A stretch of DNA of 64,000 bases. It comes from Stenocarpella maydis (taxonomy: Eukaryota > Ascomycota > Sordariomycetes > Diaporthales > Diaporthaceae). Shown here one piece after another: positions 22,396 to 34,298 of this stretch. The notes under the pieces are model-generated. The model had not been told where the DNA came from and did not search any database. It worked only from the letters and a program-made list of their open reading frames with translations. Position numbers and translations under genes: made by a program. Numbering within the stretch: the stretch's first letter is position 1; the number at the start of each line of letters is the position of its first letter. The stretch lies in assembly GCA_002270565.1 (NCBI GenBank), contig NQMI01000009.1:788420-852419 (forward strand), given 5' to 3'.

Positions 22396-23970
22396 TACAT
22401 CTATCATCTTTGCCGATGTCTTTACCCGGCTCATTGGGAAACATGACTGCAATGACGACTGCAATGACGATAGCAATTGGCAACAATCAAGGGTCATGTG
22501 CGAGAAGGTAAATAACAAAGCGGATTGGAACCAATTACGTGTGACATCGTCCAGCCATGAAAGAAAAGGGGCGTGTATGACCCCAGAGCAAGTAGCCACA
22601 CTGAAACCGATGGCACCTGGTGAGACCAGCCCCGGCCTGTACTCTTGGGCACCCCGGCCTTTCTCTTTGATTACTAATTTTTGGGCACCCTGGGGCCGCG
22701 GACCAGAAGCAGGCCGTCTTGGATATCCCGCGGACAAGGCTAAGGAAGGGGGCGGCCAAGCAGTGCGGCCCAGGATTCATTCGTCCGCTGAACGATATGC
22801 CGCGTTTGAAAGACGACAGGCCAGTCTCTTAGATTTCCCAGTTCCTGTCCTTTGCCATAGCGGCGACCAACGGGATGGATTTTGGGGCCCGGGGCCGGCC
22901 CAAGAAATTGCCGGCTGTGCCAACGGGGGCGATCGCCTGTTCCGCGCCACCGCAGGGGCTCTCCCGGAAGATTAGATGATTGCCAGGGCCACAATCAAGT
23001 CAGTCAGCGACGGCGATGAATCAAGCGGATGGGGCAGCCTCTCTAGTATATTGTCTTGGTCGACTGCTTGTCCTATGGTATGATTTCTACTAGGATCGAG
23101 GTTGTTTGTTTGGGTCGAACACTGTCTACTGGACGGGACGAAAGAGGCCAAACCGCTCCCCTCCAATCCGCATGAACGGCTCAAATTCGGGCCCCAACTC
23201 TATTGGCTTTTTGGTGGGGTGTGCCCGCAGTTCGCGAGGCCCATGAACACCCTTTGGGTCTATGCTATGCGTCCAGCATGCCGCACAGCCTTCCTCTGGC
23301 GCGGCTGAGTGGGTGAGCCCAAGCTCCTGTCTCAGACAAGAGCCCTGTGACGAGGCTTCTCGAAGGTCTGTCAGAACGAAGAGACGGGGCCCCAGCCGTT
23401 CCTCCCGGGGAGGACAACCCCCCCCCCGTCCCTCTCTGTGTGGCGTACCGTAACCATGCAAGGAAGCATGAGCCGCGTTGTGACGTGCCGAGCCCTTTTT
23501 CGATTGTGGTATTCAGATGGTGGGCAGTGCCATGGGCAAGGACTGGCCTTTGTTTGACCTGTTTGAGGCCTGGCTATCTTGCTCATCAGTGAGAGTGTAG
23601 TTGTCAAGAGAACAAGTGCACGTCTGTGGACTGACTGCGCGTCGGCTACGTCTTTGTCCCCACGGACGTCGATCAGTGCAGAGTTTGTGTTGCTACACAC
23701 TAAGTCACGAAAGGGGCTGAGGGGGTGGGCTCTACACTACGGTGGAGGATCAAGGTATCCACAAGCATGGCAGGAGGGCAAAAAAAAAAAAAAAAAAAAC
23801 AAAAACAACTAGTTAGATAAGAAAGGCACGCACTGGGTAGGCGACGCCTTGACTTGTGGCCCCCCGAAGCTTGACGGCCCTTGGCCCGATCAGCTCGTAT
23901 TTTTCATGGCGTGCCCAGACGCGGGTGCATGCAAGGCTTCCGTCCCTGCGGCTGGCTACTCGATGCAGAT

Positions 23971-23994
23971 ATAGGCCTGCAGGCCTGCAGGCCT
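23971..23994. repeat. GCAGGCCT octamer minisatellite
   Basis: Three near-perfect tandem copies of GCAGGCCT or its shifted form (AGGCCTGC). The unit is itself nearly palindromic. Confidence 0.8.
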
Positions 23995-26019
23995 GATAGG
24001 GAAGCGTAACGCTGGCCAGACTGGCAGACTGGCTGCAACCCTATGTACTCGCAGATTACATGCTTTCGGGACATCAACAGATTGAGGCAGGCCGGCCGCA
24101 GATCACAAGTGTCAGTACTACATAAGCACCCAGGGTGCTAGGGCAGAAGGTAACCAGGGAAGGCAGGGCCAAAAAAAGAGCAAGAGGGCGTGGAGCCATG
24201 GCCAAAGAGTAGTGTACCGGTACGTTTCAAAATAGCAGCCAAAGTGGGGGAGGCAGGCTCAATGCTCCAGGCCGACTGCAAGAAAAAACACCAAGTAGGT
24301 AGTGTGTATATATATACGGAGTATACGTAGTATGGTACAATATACGATACCTAGGTAGTATGGTAGATAGTGCCCAGAAGGGCGGGCCAGTGGCCAGCTT
24401 GGGGCGCCCTCTCTCGATTCATCCCAAAAGAGTGGAGCTACTGCAGGGGACGGAATGGCTGAGCGCCCATGTCGCGTCGCCCCTTAGCCGCCGACGTTTC
24501 ATTTCCTGTGGGGGTTCTCGGGATGGCCCCTGCTTGGCCAATAATTACTGGCCACCGAGGGTCAGGGGCCAGACCTTTGCTGACCTCGCGTTTGTCTGGT
24601 CGTCCCAATCTCGACTCCACAAGCTCCTCTACCACCTCTGCCTCGTCTGCTTCGTGGGAACCAGCCAGGCCAGCCAGCCAGAGCAGGCCAAGCCGTCCTC
24701 CTCGTGTAAGCAGCCAGGGCCCTGCCTGCCTGCCTGGCCTGGTCGGTCGACAAAGACCTGCCCTCGTGGTTGGCTCGTCGACATGGCCGGCCCACCCGCC
24801 CGCTCCCAAGATCGAGCTTCACACCCTGGCTGCCCACCCTGGTGATGGCCCTGATGGACAAAGAGCTCGAGCCAGCACATCCAGGAGGTGTCCAGGCGAG
24901 CCAGACGGTCCCATCTCGCCAATGAGCGTTCAATTTCGACCTCCAAGGGGCCTCCGCCGCCACCAGCCAAGGCTCCTACCCTACCTGCACCCTGCCTTTT
25001 TCCCTCTCCTCCTGCGTGCTCACACACCCGACTTCTCCCCCAACCACTAACTGCTGATCCATCGTGGTCTTTTCACTCCTTCCGTTGCCATCTGGCGTCC
25101 GTGATCCAACCATCTCGCGCGACCCCGAATTGGCACTCTCGTCCCGTCCGCTTCTTGATATTCACCTCATCCGAAGGCGGCTTTTTTCTTGTCTTGGGAG
25201 TTCGGAGACTTTGTCAGACACTCACACTTCCTTGGCTTCATCGTCTCGACCTTGTCGCTAGGAACCCGTCACCAACGCCTCCTTACCCCGTACGCTCGTT
25301 TCACATACCCGCCCGCCTCTCCCACTCGCTCTGCTCAACAACTACCTTCACCACCCAATCCCCTCACCTCGGACCTGACGCTAGCCTGTGCCTTGTCCTG
25401 CTTTGCTCTCCCTCGACTCTCCGTCTAGTGAAGCACTCTTGGGACAAACGAGACCACCGCCCTGACAAGACCCCGTTGTCCCTGGGCGCCCTTTCTGTCA
25501 CAGGCCATCCAGCTAAAACATAACCTCGCCCTCTGCGTCATCCCACACGAGAGGGCCGTCCTTGCTCTTTCTCCTCCTTCTCCTCCAGGTTGACCCTCGG
25601 CCTTTCTCCACGAAAAGGACCCTGATTTGGTGGTGCCATTGTTTCTTTGTTACTCCCTTCGCTGTTCCTTCTCGCCGACAGGTATCGAGTGCTCTTTCAG
25701 TCGTCCCTGCCAGCCAGCCCAGACGATCTATCCACCTTTAATCTAAGCCTCAAATTCCGAATATTGTCATCGACGAATTTCCTACATCGAAACGCGCTCT
25801 CTAGGCCTGATACCACATAGAGGAAGGGAACGGATTTTTTATTTCTTGGAAAAGGGCACAGGAATTGGCGGATCCGGAAGAGTACGCAACCGACAGGTCT
25901 CAGAAGAGAACTGGGGAACATACGAACGGGAGAATTAGAAACGAATCCTTTCCTACCCGAAGAAGGGTACGCCAACCCGGGAAACCAATTGATACGGCGA
26001 ATCGACACAATCGTCAGAT

Positions 26020-28338
26020 ATGGCGAGATCACTATTGTGGGGGGCGGCACTGGCCGCCACGGCACTGTCGAGAGGAGCCATGGCTGCAGATATACTCAGG
26101 ACTGCAGGTTTCTCCAACTGCCAGCCCGACTCTGCGATCAGGGTAAATAAGGTCGATATCGAGTACAACAAGGCCGCCGGCACCGTCACATTCGACGTTT
26201 CGGGCTCCAGCAGCAAGGAGCAGAAGGTCATAGCCAAGCTGAACGTGACGGCCTACGGTATCGACGTCTACTCCAACCAGTTCAACCCCTGCGACAACTC
26301 CACCTTCGTGGAGCAGCTATGCCCAGGTAAGTCATCCCACCGCCCTCGGCCGTGAACGGCTGTCTGACAGGACTCAAGTACCATCGGGCACGTTCTCAGC
26401 CTCGGGAACACAGGAGATTTCGGCACAGTACGCCAGCCAGATCCCAGCCATCGCATTCCAGGTCCCCGATATCGCGGCCATGGCAACACTCGAGCTCATC
26501 GCTATCGACTCAAACGATGATGTTGCCTGTATCACCTCCGAAATCTCGAACGGAAAGACCACCGATGTGCCAGCAGTCACGTACGTCGCGGCCGCTGTCG
26601 CCGGTATGGCTCTCTTGATGGGAGGTGTCACCGCAGCAAGCTCGGCAATCGCTGGAGGCGCTGGAGCAGGCAGTGTGGCCCCAAGCCCCAGTTTCGTCGA
26701 GGTTTTCGGCTGGTTCCAAGGCATGGCTATGAACGGCATGTCCTCTGTCTCGATCCCGCAGGTCTACCGGAGCTATTCCAAGAACTTTGCCTTCTCGGTT
26801 GGCCTCATTCCGTGGACAAAAATGCAGCTGGCAATTCAGGATTTCCGGGTTGCCACTGGCGGAAACCTGACCGAGGACAGCGTCCAGTACCTGCAGAATG
26901 CCACTCTTGTGTTCAGCGATGGCTCCACCGAGAATCTCGCCGCTGACTCGAAGGCAAATTTCAAGCGTGCCATGCAAGTTTTCGCCCAGCTTGCATCCCG
27001 GGAAATCCACACTAGCGTCAACGAGACCGCGCCCGCCGATGATAACCAGAATAGCGGCGTCGAGACTCAGGTGCGAGTCGCCGTGCACGGCATCAAGGCC
27101 TACGTCCAGGAGTTGAGCATTCCGTCCTCGAGTACTTTCATGACTGTCCTTCTAATTGTCGCCATTATCATCGCCTCCATCGTCGTCGTCATTCTTCTCG
27201 TCAAGGTTATCCTGGAAACCTGGGCTCTCTTCGCCAGCTTCCCCAAGAGCTTGACAGGCTTCCGAAAGCACTACTGGCTGACCATGGGACGCACGATCAC
27301 GCAGCTCATCCTGCTCTTGTACGGCACTTGGGTTCTGTACTGTATCTTCCAGTTCACCACCGACGACTCGTGGGCTGCCACGACGTTGGCTGGTCTGACG
27401 CTGGCACTTTTTACCGGCATCCTGGCCTTCTTCGGATATAAGATCTTCACCACTGCCAAGAAGCTCAAGGAGGCGAACGGTGATGCCAGCCAGCTATACG
27501 AGAACAAGGACATCTGGATCAAGTACAGCCTGTTCTATGAGAACTACAAGAAGGACTACTGGTGGATCTTTGTTCCCACCATCCTCTACATGTTGGCCAA
27601 GGGAATCATCTTGGCCGCTGGCGATGGCCACGGCCTGGCTCAGAGCGTTGCCCAGCTCATAGTCGAAGCGCTTATGCTCTGCCTTCTGATCTGGAACCGG
27701 CCCTTCGAGCGCAAGTCCGGAAACGTCATCAACATCGCCATCGCCGTGGTGCGCGTGCTCTCGGTTGCCTGTATTCTGGTCTTTGTCGACGAGTTCGCAG
27801 TTTCCGAGACGACGTCGACTGTGACTGGCGTGGTTCTCATTGCCATCCAGGCAGCTCTGACTGGTATCCTGGCTATCCTGATCGCGTGGAACGCTATCAT
27901 TGCCATCTGCAAGGAGAACCCTCACCGCAAGCGCAGAAAGGAGATGGGTAAGTCTGAGGGATTCGACGCCCCAACACCAGCCCACAAGACGCTAACAACC
28001 TCACAGAGAAAATGCGCGACCTCGACAACCTCACTCCTCTGGATGCCCGCAACTCCCTGTTACTGGACCGCAAGGTATCTCACCCCGACTCGGACACATT
28101 TTCCATGGCCAAGACCAAGTTCGACGCGAAGGAGAACTACCGGCCATTGAGCCCAGCGGGCGAAGACCAGAGCCACGCCCACTTGGTCTCACATGCCGCA
28201 CCACCGGGTGGCTACGAAGCACCAGCACCTTACGTCGACACTGCGTACGGACAGGGGCCTTACAGTCAACCAATCGGCTATAGCCAACAAACAGGCTATG
28301 GCGGTGGGTATGGAAATGGATACAACCGGGGTTACTAG
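26020..28338 (+). CDS. FLC-family TRP-like membrane protein (flavin carrier / ML-like domain)
   Basis: FLC proteins are ER/plasma-membrane proteins of fungi linked to FAD transport, calcium homeostasis and cell-wall integrity. Exons 26020..26326, 26379..27947 and 28007..28338; introns 52 nt (GTAAGT...AAG) and 59 nt (GTAAGT, GCTAAC, CAG); 735 residues. The signal peptide is MARSLLWGAALAATALSRG then AMA, with mature start ADILR. A Cys-containing ML-like lumenal domain with N-glycosylation sites follows (for example NVTA, NSTF), joined across intron 1 as LCPVPSGTFSASGTQE. There are multiple membrane helices, for example AAVAGMALLMGGVTAASSAI and FMTVLLIVAIIIASIVVVIL. The cytosolic tail has EKMRDLDNLTPLDARNSLLL and ends in a Tyr/Gly repeat region. 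A TTG ORF is not needed: the ATG gives a clean signal peptide. Confidence 0.92.
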
Positions 28339-29537
28339 AAGATGGCACACACTAGACTCTTCTCGGCAAAGAGTCGGAGGACGTATTTTATTAAAAGAGC
28401 CTGGCGTCATGATCAGCACCGGCACCTGGATCTCAAGTCGATCCCGGGGAAAGCAATGTGTTCTCTTTGTCATTTCACACTTTTTCGCCAAAACCGCCTT
28501 TTACCCACGAATGCGACGATTCCTTTTTTTTTCCCTCTGAAATTTCGTGGCAAAAACTATCCGCTATCTTCATCTTCAATCTCAGATACCATGGACGGAA
28601 GAAAGACCCCGGGCGGGGTTCGGCCACAGAAAGCTGGTGTAAGGAAAATATACACATGCTAGGGCGATCTGAAGCGGGAGCGCGAGAAAGAGATCAAACT
28701 ACACATGTACCGATTCCTTTACCGGAAAGCGAGCTTTTCGTAGTATATAACTGCACATAATCTTGGGTTAGCATTCAATACATTCTACCTATAAGTCCGC
28801 AGCCGGCCGGCGTCTTGGTTATACTGGGATCAAGGCACGCACCACTTAGATATGCCCGTGAAGTCTCGTGTGTGTACGGAGTATATGCCCACCTTGAGAA
28901 TCTATTGTTCCACGGGCCGAAATGGCGCCTCCCCTTCTCCCTGGGGGTTTCCTGAGAAGATTCAGCAGATCTACACAGTGAGAAAGCCCGACAATAACCA
29001 CACACTCGGTGCCAGCATAGGAAGGGACATCGGCGATCCTGTGTCTGATTCGCAAGCCACGCTGATGCACCCCTGGGGATTGGGTCGTTTGAACGCCCGT
29101 TGGCAGTTTGAAACAGTGAGGCAGGACCACATGGTTGGTGCATAGTTATGTCTCAGCCCCCTAATCGTCTGATGTGAGGAAACAATCACGCAAATCCACA
29201 TCTTGGTTTGTTTGGCCAGCGACGTTGAATCATGCATGCATGCAACCCCAGAGCTAGTCCAGACGCGGAGGGGCGTACGGAAGGAAACCAGATGATCTCT
29301 AAAACAACAACAACATCAAAGAAGCCAGTATACGAGATGAGAATCGGTAGTAGGTACACATGTTATCGCTCCTGGTGTCTTTTGCGACTGCTATTGCCGA
29401 TGATCCCCGAACACTCCTCCACGTCACTTCTCACGTGCTAGTATAGACTCCGGGATATGTGACTCTCACCTGAGAACAAGGATCGCCCACCACCAACCAA
29501 TCCACCCTGCTGCCATTGGACAGGTGTACGAGGCCTA
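28339..29537. other. Convergent 3' flanks, FLC gene / PRP5
   Basis: 1.2 kb between converging stops. It contains a TACGGAGTA element (28875-28883). No supported gene. Confidence 0.5.
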
Positions 29538-32500
29538 TCACGTGATAGTGTACCGCCCGCTGGCCGGCGCGCGGTTTTCGGCGTCCGCGGCTGCGATGGT
29601 GCCCTCCCGCAGCAGCCTCGTCAGCTCCGTGAGGGCATTGCTGACGACCACCTCAGTATCGCCCTCGATGAGGATATACAGCTTGGGCTCGGCGCCGGGT
29701 GGGGGCTCCTTGCCGGCCGGGTAGAAGTTGCCCTTTGTCGTGATGGACGTGCCTGTCGCCTCGAGGATCTTGGCGACGTTGGTACGGTTGGTGACGGCCC
29801 ACCTCGCCTTCTGCGGGAAATCGTTGATCTCCAGCGTCGCGTGGAACGCGCCCGCGTCCGGGCCCTTGTTATCGATGGGCTGCCCTGGCCGAAGCTGGCC
29901 CGCACGGGCAAGGCGCGCGTTGATGTCATTGACGGCCTGGGCGGCCTTGTCGAGCGCGCCTCCCTTGGCGCCATCGGCCTGGCCTGCCTCTGGCGCGCCG
30001 GCCTTGCCCTCCTCGGCGGCCTTGGCGGCGTCACGAGAGACAACGGCAGAAACAGCCTGTTGGATTGCCGACGCAGCCTTGCTCTTCTTCTCGTCGTCGG
30101 CTGGCGTCGCATCCTCCTTATCATCTTCGTCGTCGCCCTCAGCCTTGTGGGTTTTGCGCTCCCTCATGCGCGCGACCTCTCGCTCCTTGTCGAGACGCTC
30201 CAAGCCCTTGCCTCCGAACCCAGATTGGTCCTTTGCTTTACCAGCCTTGACTTTCTCTCTCCACGCCTTACGCATTTGTTCAAGCCGGTCCGGGACAGGC
30301 TGGCCGCTCTGCTCTAGGGCTTTCGCGATGCCTGGCGCGCAGTTTTCCTGCTCCTCGGTGATGAAGGTCACAGCCGTGCCGGTGTTTCCTGCTCGGCCTG
30401 TACGGCCAGCACGATGGACATAGTCCTCCAAGTGGTTCGGTGCATCGTAGTTTACCACAAGCTTGAGTTGCTTGACGTCAAGACCGCGAGCGGCGACTGA
30501 AGTCGCAACTAACACCGGACAGACTCCGCTCTTGAAGTCGGTGATGGTCGAGTCACGGTCCACCTGATCCTTGCCTCCATGGAGGGACATGCACCCGTAA
30601 CCTTTCCGCAACAGCTCCCGGAGCAGATCATCCGCTTTTTCTTGTCTCTCAACGAAGATTAGTGCACGAACATCATCATCATCGGCATACAAGTTTCCGA
30701 GCAGCTCGAGGAGGCGCAGGAACTTTTCCTTCTCTTCTCTGACCTCCACAATCTGCGTGATTTCGGGAGCGACTACGCTCTTGCCACCAACTGTGATCTC
30801 AACAGGGTTCTTAAGAACCTTTTTCACCAGCGCATCAATTATGCGGGGCATGGTCGCTGAGAACAGCACGGTCTGACGGTCCGGCCGGACGTTGGCAAAG
30901 ATCTTCATTACCTGAGGCTCGAAGCCCATGTCGAACATTCGATCAGCCTCGTCCAGCACGATGAACGTTGTGCGCTTGAGACTGACAACACGACCTTGGT
31001 TGGCGGCCAACAGATCGATAAACCTTCCGGTAGTCGCCACGATAATTTCAGCACCAGCCTTGAGTTGAGCTATCTGGTCCTTGATTGGCGGGCCACCATA
31101 GGCGCAGACACCACGCAGGTGCAGCGCCGAAAGGAAAGGTTTACAATCACGGAAGATCTGGGTAGCAAGTTCTCGAGTCGGTGTCAGGATCAGACCGATC
31201 GGACCATCATCCCGGACGGGGTCCTGGTCCTTAATGTGGCGGAACATAGGAAGCAGGAACGCCATCGTCTTGCCAGAACCAGTCTTCGCGACGCCAATGA
31301 CATCGCGGCCGGACATGATGACCGGCAAGGCCTGCATCTGGATCGGTGTCGGCTTTTCGTATCCCAGGTCACGAATGACATTTGACATGGACTGAGTGAG
31401 GCCGCAATGTGACCACTTTTGGACAGGCTTTGGAACATCTTTCCCGGAGACTTTGATCCCGTCCAAGTCCATACGTAGTTCAGCAACCTCTGCTTCGGTC
31501 AACTGACTGAGTTCATATGGTTCGAACCAGAAGTTCTTCCGTATGGTGTTGAGCTCAATCTTGCTGTAGTCGATCTTCGGGATGTCCTTCTTCTTCTTCT
31601 TCGCAGTAATAGCTAAGATCGACTCAGGGTTCGCCTCTGCCTTGTCCATGTAGTCATACTCGTCGTCTGAGAAGTAGACCTCGGGCTCCTGTTCCTGGGG
31701 TTTCGCGGTTTGTTTGCTGCGAGGTTTGGCGGCTCTGGTGGTTCTGTCGTCTGCGAGATCCCCCATGAATGCATCCAACGGGTCGATGTCCTCGTCGACT
31801 TCCATGGCCTCCGGGACGGCTTCTGGCTGGGCTGCGGCCGCCGGGGCTTCTTCACTTGCTACTGGGGCTGGCACGGTATCCACCTCGGCCTCTTTTTCCG
31901 TCTCGTCTGTTTGCATGGCCATACTTTGCTGTAAAATTCTCTCCTCTCGTCGTTCATGTGCCGCTCGAGCAGCAGCGGCAGCTTCTTCTTCAGTTCCAGC
32001 AAAATTGTCGCCATCGGAGTCGGACTCGTCTTCTTGATTAGCAAACGGAGTAGAATCCGCATCCTCCAACGATATGTCGGGAAGCTTTGCTAACTTGCGA
32101 TTTGATGTCTCTTCATCGTCAAGAAGCAACTTCCGCTTGGCAGATGGCTTTTCACCATCCCCATTGGCTTTCTGAAAACCAAAACCGCTGATGTTCTTGC
32201 CAGTTGGTAAGGCAGAAGCTGTACGCACTGTGTTAGCAATGTCCGTTCCTCCCAGGGGCGGGGTCACACCAAGAAACACAGGACAGCTTGGAATGTGCCG
32301 TACGTGCTCAGAGGGTGGGCACTGACCTGTAGACGACGCATTTGTGGCCACCTTCCCGGATGTTGCTGCCGGTGCTCCTGGTATGTCACCCAGGGGAACG
32401 GGCGAGTGATGGCGCGCTGCTGATTTCTTCGCAATCGCCTTGGGGTCGAACTTGCCCGCATAAGGCACAGTAGGAGACGCTTCCTGGGCCGGTTGCGGAG

Positions 32501-33272
32501 TGCTGGGAGATGCAGCTCCTGGCGTGCCGTTCCCCGGTGAGGCTACCGCGGTTGGGGTGCCACTGGCCCGGCCATCCATCTCGGCGAGGAGCTTCCTCGT
32601 GCTAGTGGCATCTGTCTCCTTGGTGGCCTGCTTGGTGAGGGTCTTCTTTTTCCAAGCCTCAAGTTTAGCAAGTCGTTCCGCCTGTTTGTCACTTTGAGCC
32701 TGAGCTTGGGTTTGTGTAGACTTAGCGGCCTGTTCATGCTGGTCAGCACTCGGAAAACGAGGAGGTGGCGAGCGGATACGCACTTCAGCATCCTTGGGGC
32801 CAGGTTTTGCTGCAGAGGTAGGACCTCGCTGGCGACCGTCGTCAGTCTTGGTTCGTGACGCATTCGAGTCGGCGGTGCCCTCCCGTCGAGCACGAAGCTG
32901 GGAGTCATCCCGTCTCCCCCCACGAGTGTCCCGGTCCCTGCTCCTGTCTCGACGGCGTGGTGGAGATCTCTCCCGCTCCCGGGAGCGGTGCCTGTCCCCG
33001 TCCCTGTGGGCGACTCCACCTCTTCGTCCGCCACGATAGTAGTCGTCGTCTCGATCTCTCCGGTCTATGGAGCGGTCCCGGCGACGGTATGAGTCTCGGT
33101 CCCTGTCGAAGTGGTCTCGGTAGCGACCAGGGCTGCGGCTGCGACGGCGATCCCTCGGGGCATCTCGTCTGCCACGGTCACGGTCACGATCACGATCCCG
33201 TCTGTCGTCATGGCGGCTTCCTCGACTTCCTGCAGGAGATGGTGAGCGCGATGTTCTGTGGCGAGCCATCAT
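29538..33272 (-). CDS. PRP5: Pre-mRNA splicing DEAD-box RNA helicase PRP5 (DDX46 type)
   Basis: Prp5 bridges U1 and U2 snRNPs and remodels U2 during pre-spliceosome formation. The frame is open for 1244 codons from tandem ATGs at 33272 and 33269. Two stop-free stretches look like introns of length divisible by three: 32783..32730 (GTGCGT, GCTGAC, CAG; 54 nt) and 32326..32219 (GTCAGT, GCTAAC, CAG; 108 nt). Removing them gives 1190 residues. The N-terminus is a long Arg/Ser/Asp RS-like domain ([11 protein letters not shown]). An acidic middle follows, then the helicase core: [11 protein letters not shown] (31261-31290), PTRELA, VLDEAD (30941-30960), LFSATMP, and [19 protein letters not shown]. 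The C-terminal extension contains [18 protein letters not shown] and a KH-like region, as in Prp5/DDX46. The identification is strong; intron usage is predicted only. Confidence 0.93.
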   Translation of the reverse strand: MMARHRTSRSPSPAGSRGSRHDDRRDRDRDRDRGRRDAPRDRRRSRSPGRYRDHFDRDRDSYRRRDRSIDRRDRDDDYYRGGRRGGVAHRDGDRHRSRERERSPPRRRDRSRDRDTRGGRRDDSQLRARREGTADSNASRTKTDDGRQRGPTSAAKPGPKDAEVRIRSPPPRFPSADQHEQAAKSTQTQAQAQSDKQAERLAKLEAWKKKTLTKQATKETDATSTRKLLAEMDGRASGTPTAVASPGNGTPGAASPSTPQPAQEASPTVPYAGKFDPKAIAKKSAARHHSPVPLGDIPGAPAATSGKVATNASSTGQCPPSEHVRHIPSCPVFLGVTPPLGGTDIANTVRTASALPTGKNISGFGFQKANGDGEKPSAKRKLLLDDEETSNRKLAKLPDISLEDADSTPFANQEDESDSDGDNFAGTEEEAAAAARAAHERREERILQQSMAMQTDETEKEAEVDTVPAPVASEEAPAAAAQPEAVPEAMEVDEDIDPLDAFMGDLADDRTTRAAKPRSKQTAKPQEQEPEVYFSDDEYDYMDKAEANPESILAITAKKKKKDIPKIDYSKIELNTIRKNFWFEPYELSQLTEAEVAELRMDLDGIKVSGKDVPKPVQKWSHCGLTQSMSNVIRDLGYEKPTPIQMQALPVIMSGRDVIGVAKTGSGKTMAFLLPMFRHIKDQDPVRDDGPIGLILTPTRELATQIFRDCKPFLSALHLRGVCAYGGPPIKDQIAQLKAGAEIIVATTGRFIDLLAANQGRVVSLKRTTFIVLDEADRMFDMGFEPQVMKIFANVRPDRQTVLFSATMPRIIDALVKKVLKNPVEITVGGKSVVAPEITQIVEVREEKEKFLRLLELLGNLYADDDDVRALIFVERQEKADDLLRELLRKGYGCMSLHGGKDQVDRDSTITDFKSGVCPVLVATSVAARGLDVKQLKLVVNYDAPNHLEDYVHRAGRTGRAGNTGTAVTFITEEQENCAPGIAKALEQSGQPVPDRLEQMRKAWREKVKAGKAKDQSGFGGKGLERLDKEREVARMRERKTHKAEGDDEDDKEDATPADDEKKSKAASAIQQAVSAVVSRDAAKAAEEGKAGAPEAGQADGAKGGALDKAAQAVNDINARLARAGQLRPGQPIDNKGPDAGAFHATLEINDFPQKARWAVTNRTNVAKILEATGTSITTKGNFYPAGKEPPPGAEPKLYILIEGDTEVVVSNALTELTRLLREGTIAAADAENRAPASGRYTIT

Positions 33273-34298
33273 CGAATCTTCGGCTCAGCGCGGTGAGTAG
33301 TACTTTTTGGTCAGAACCTGGACGAGTCAAGGGTCCCGAGACGGTGGCCACGTCTCAATCAGGGATCAAGGCCAGTCGCTCGTGGATGTGGCTGTGGCTG
33401 TCTGTCTTTGAGTTAGAAAGTCCTGTGAGAGGCGATGTAGCTTTCCAGCAAGTCGGCTTGCCAGTTGAGGGCCCAGAGTCGTGGGGTGAAATGCCGAAAT
33501 CTACTCGTCTACGGGATGAAGGGTCCAGGCTGCAACACTTTAGGTCCGAAACGGCTTCTGCGACTTTCTCGTTGAAGGCGGTGGTGCTCGCCCTAACGTC
33601 TCTTGCTGGCAGGGCTGTGGTGCGCCTGTTAGTGGCCCTAGCGATTTCCAGCCCCACGCATGGGCCTACCCAGGTGCCATGGCAGTTCTAGAACAGAAGC
33701 CGTCTGTTAGTGCAGGTATGCCTCTCGACTGACTGGGCTTACAAGATACATAGTGCAGACGGGAAGGTCAAGTCTCTGGCAGTCGTTCCTAATACCTGGC
33801 TCTGCTGCACCGTTTCTCTCAATTAGCACCATCGTGCCGTTTGTGTTGGCTCAGACTGCAACGAGGACAAAGGACAGCGGTAGGTACTTGGCTACCTAAT
33901 CTATTAGAACAGGTACTTCCGAGTGAGGGGATGATACAGCTGGCGATCGGATTGTGCACATCTCCTCTCAAGCTGTGCTTATGCCCCACTTATCCCAGGG
34001 CAGGCCACCAATGATGGAGCTCCATCGCTGTAGCATTGATAGGCGCACTAGGTGCAGGAGTTTCATGCGTGCTGTGCCTGGGGGATGGTAGAAAGCGCTA
34101 GCCATACCAAGGACCTTAAAACACTGGGTGTTGGCAGTCGCATTCGACTGAGGGCCAGGAACAATCAACCGTCCGACCAACCTTTATTTTGGGCCTGTTG
34201 CCAGACCTCCACGTCACTTCCGGCACCTCAATCAACCCCACGAGCGACGGCCACAAAAAAAAAAATATCACACGTTGCCGCACCCCAGCCCGCCCAAA
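33273..34298. other. Divergent intergenic region, PRP5 / HMG-box gene
   Basis: About 1 kb between divergent starts. The minus-strand side (33300-33700) is probably PRP5 leader. An A-rich run (34254-34265) precedes the HMG gene start. No extra gene supported. Confidence 0.45.

Larger units (their letters stand above)
22056..26019. other. 4-kb intergenic region with repeats and the C/T-rich FLC leader
   Basis: Between two plus-strand genes. It contains a (TCA)13 microsatellite (22355-22393), a poly-A/C-rich stretch (about 23780-23806), a GCAGGCCT minisatellite (about 23971-23994) and a TACGGAGTA element (24315-24323). From about 24600 to 25700 it is pyrimidine-rich on the plus strand, as expected for a long transcribed leader of the gene at 26020. 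Open frames there (for example 24888-25523) are low-complexity Ser/Pro/Leu and are not called. Confidence 0.5.

Noticed and set aside
24888..25523. Plus-strand 211-codon Ser/Pro/Leu frame
   Set aside because: Low-complexity translation of a pyrimidine-rich leader; conflicting frames of similar quality overlap it.
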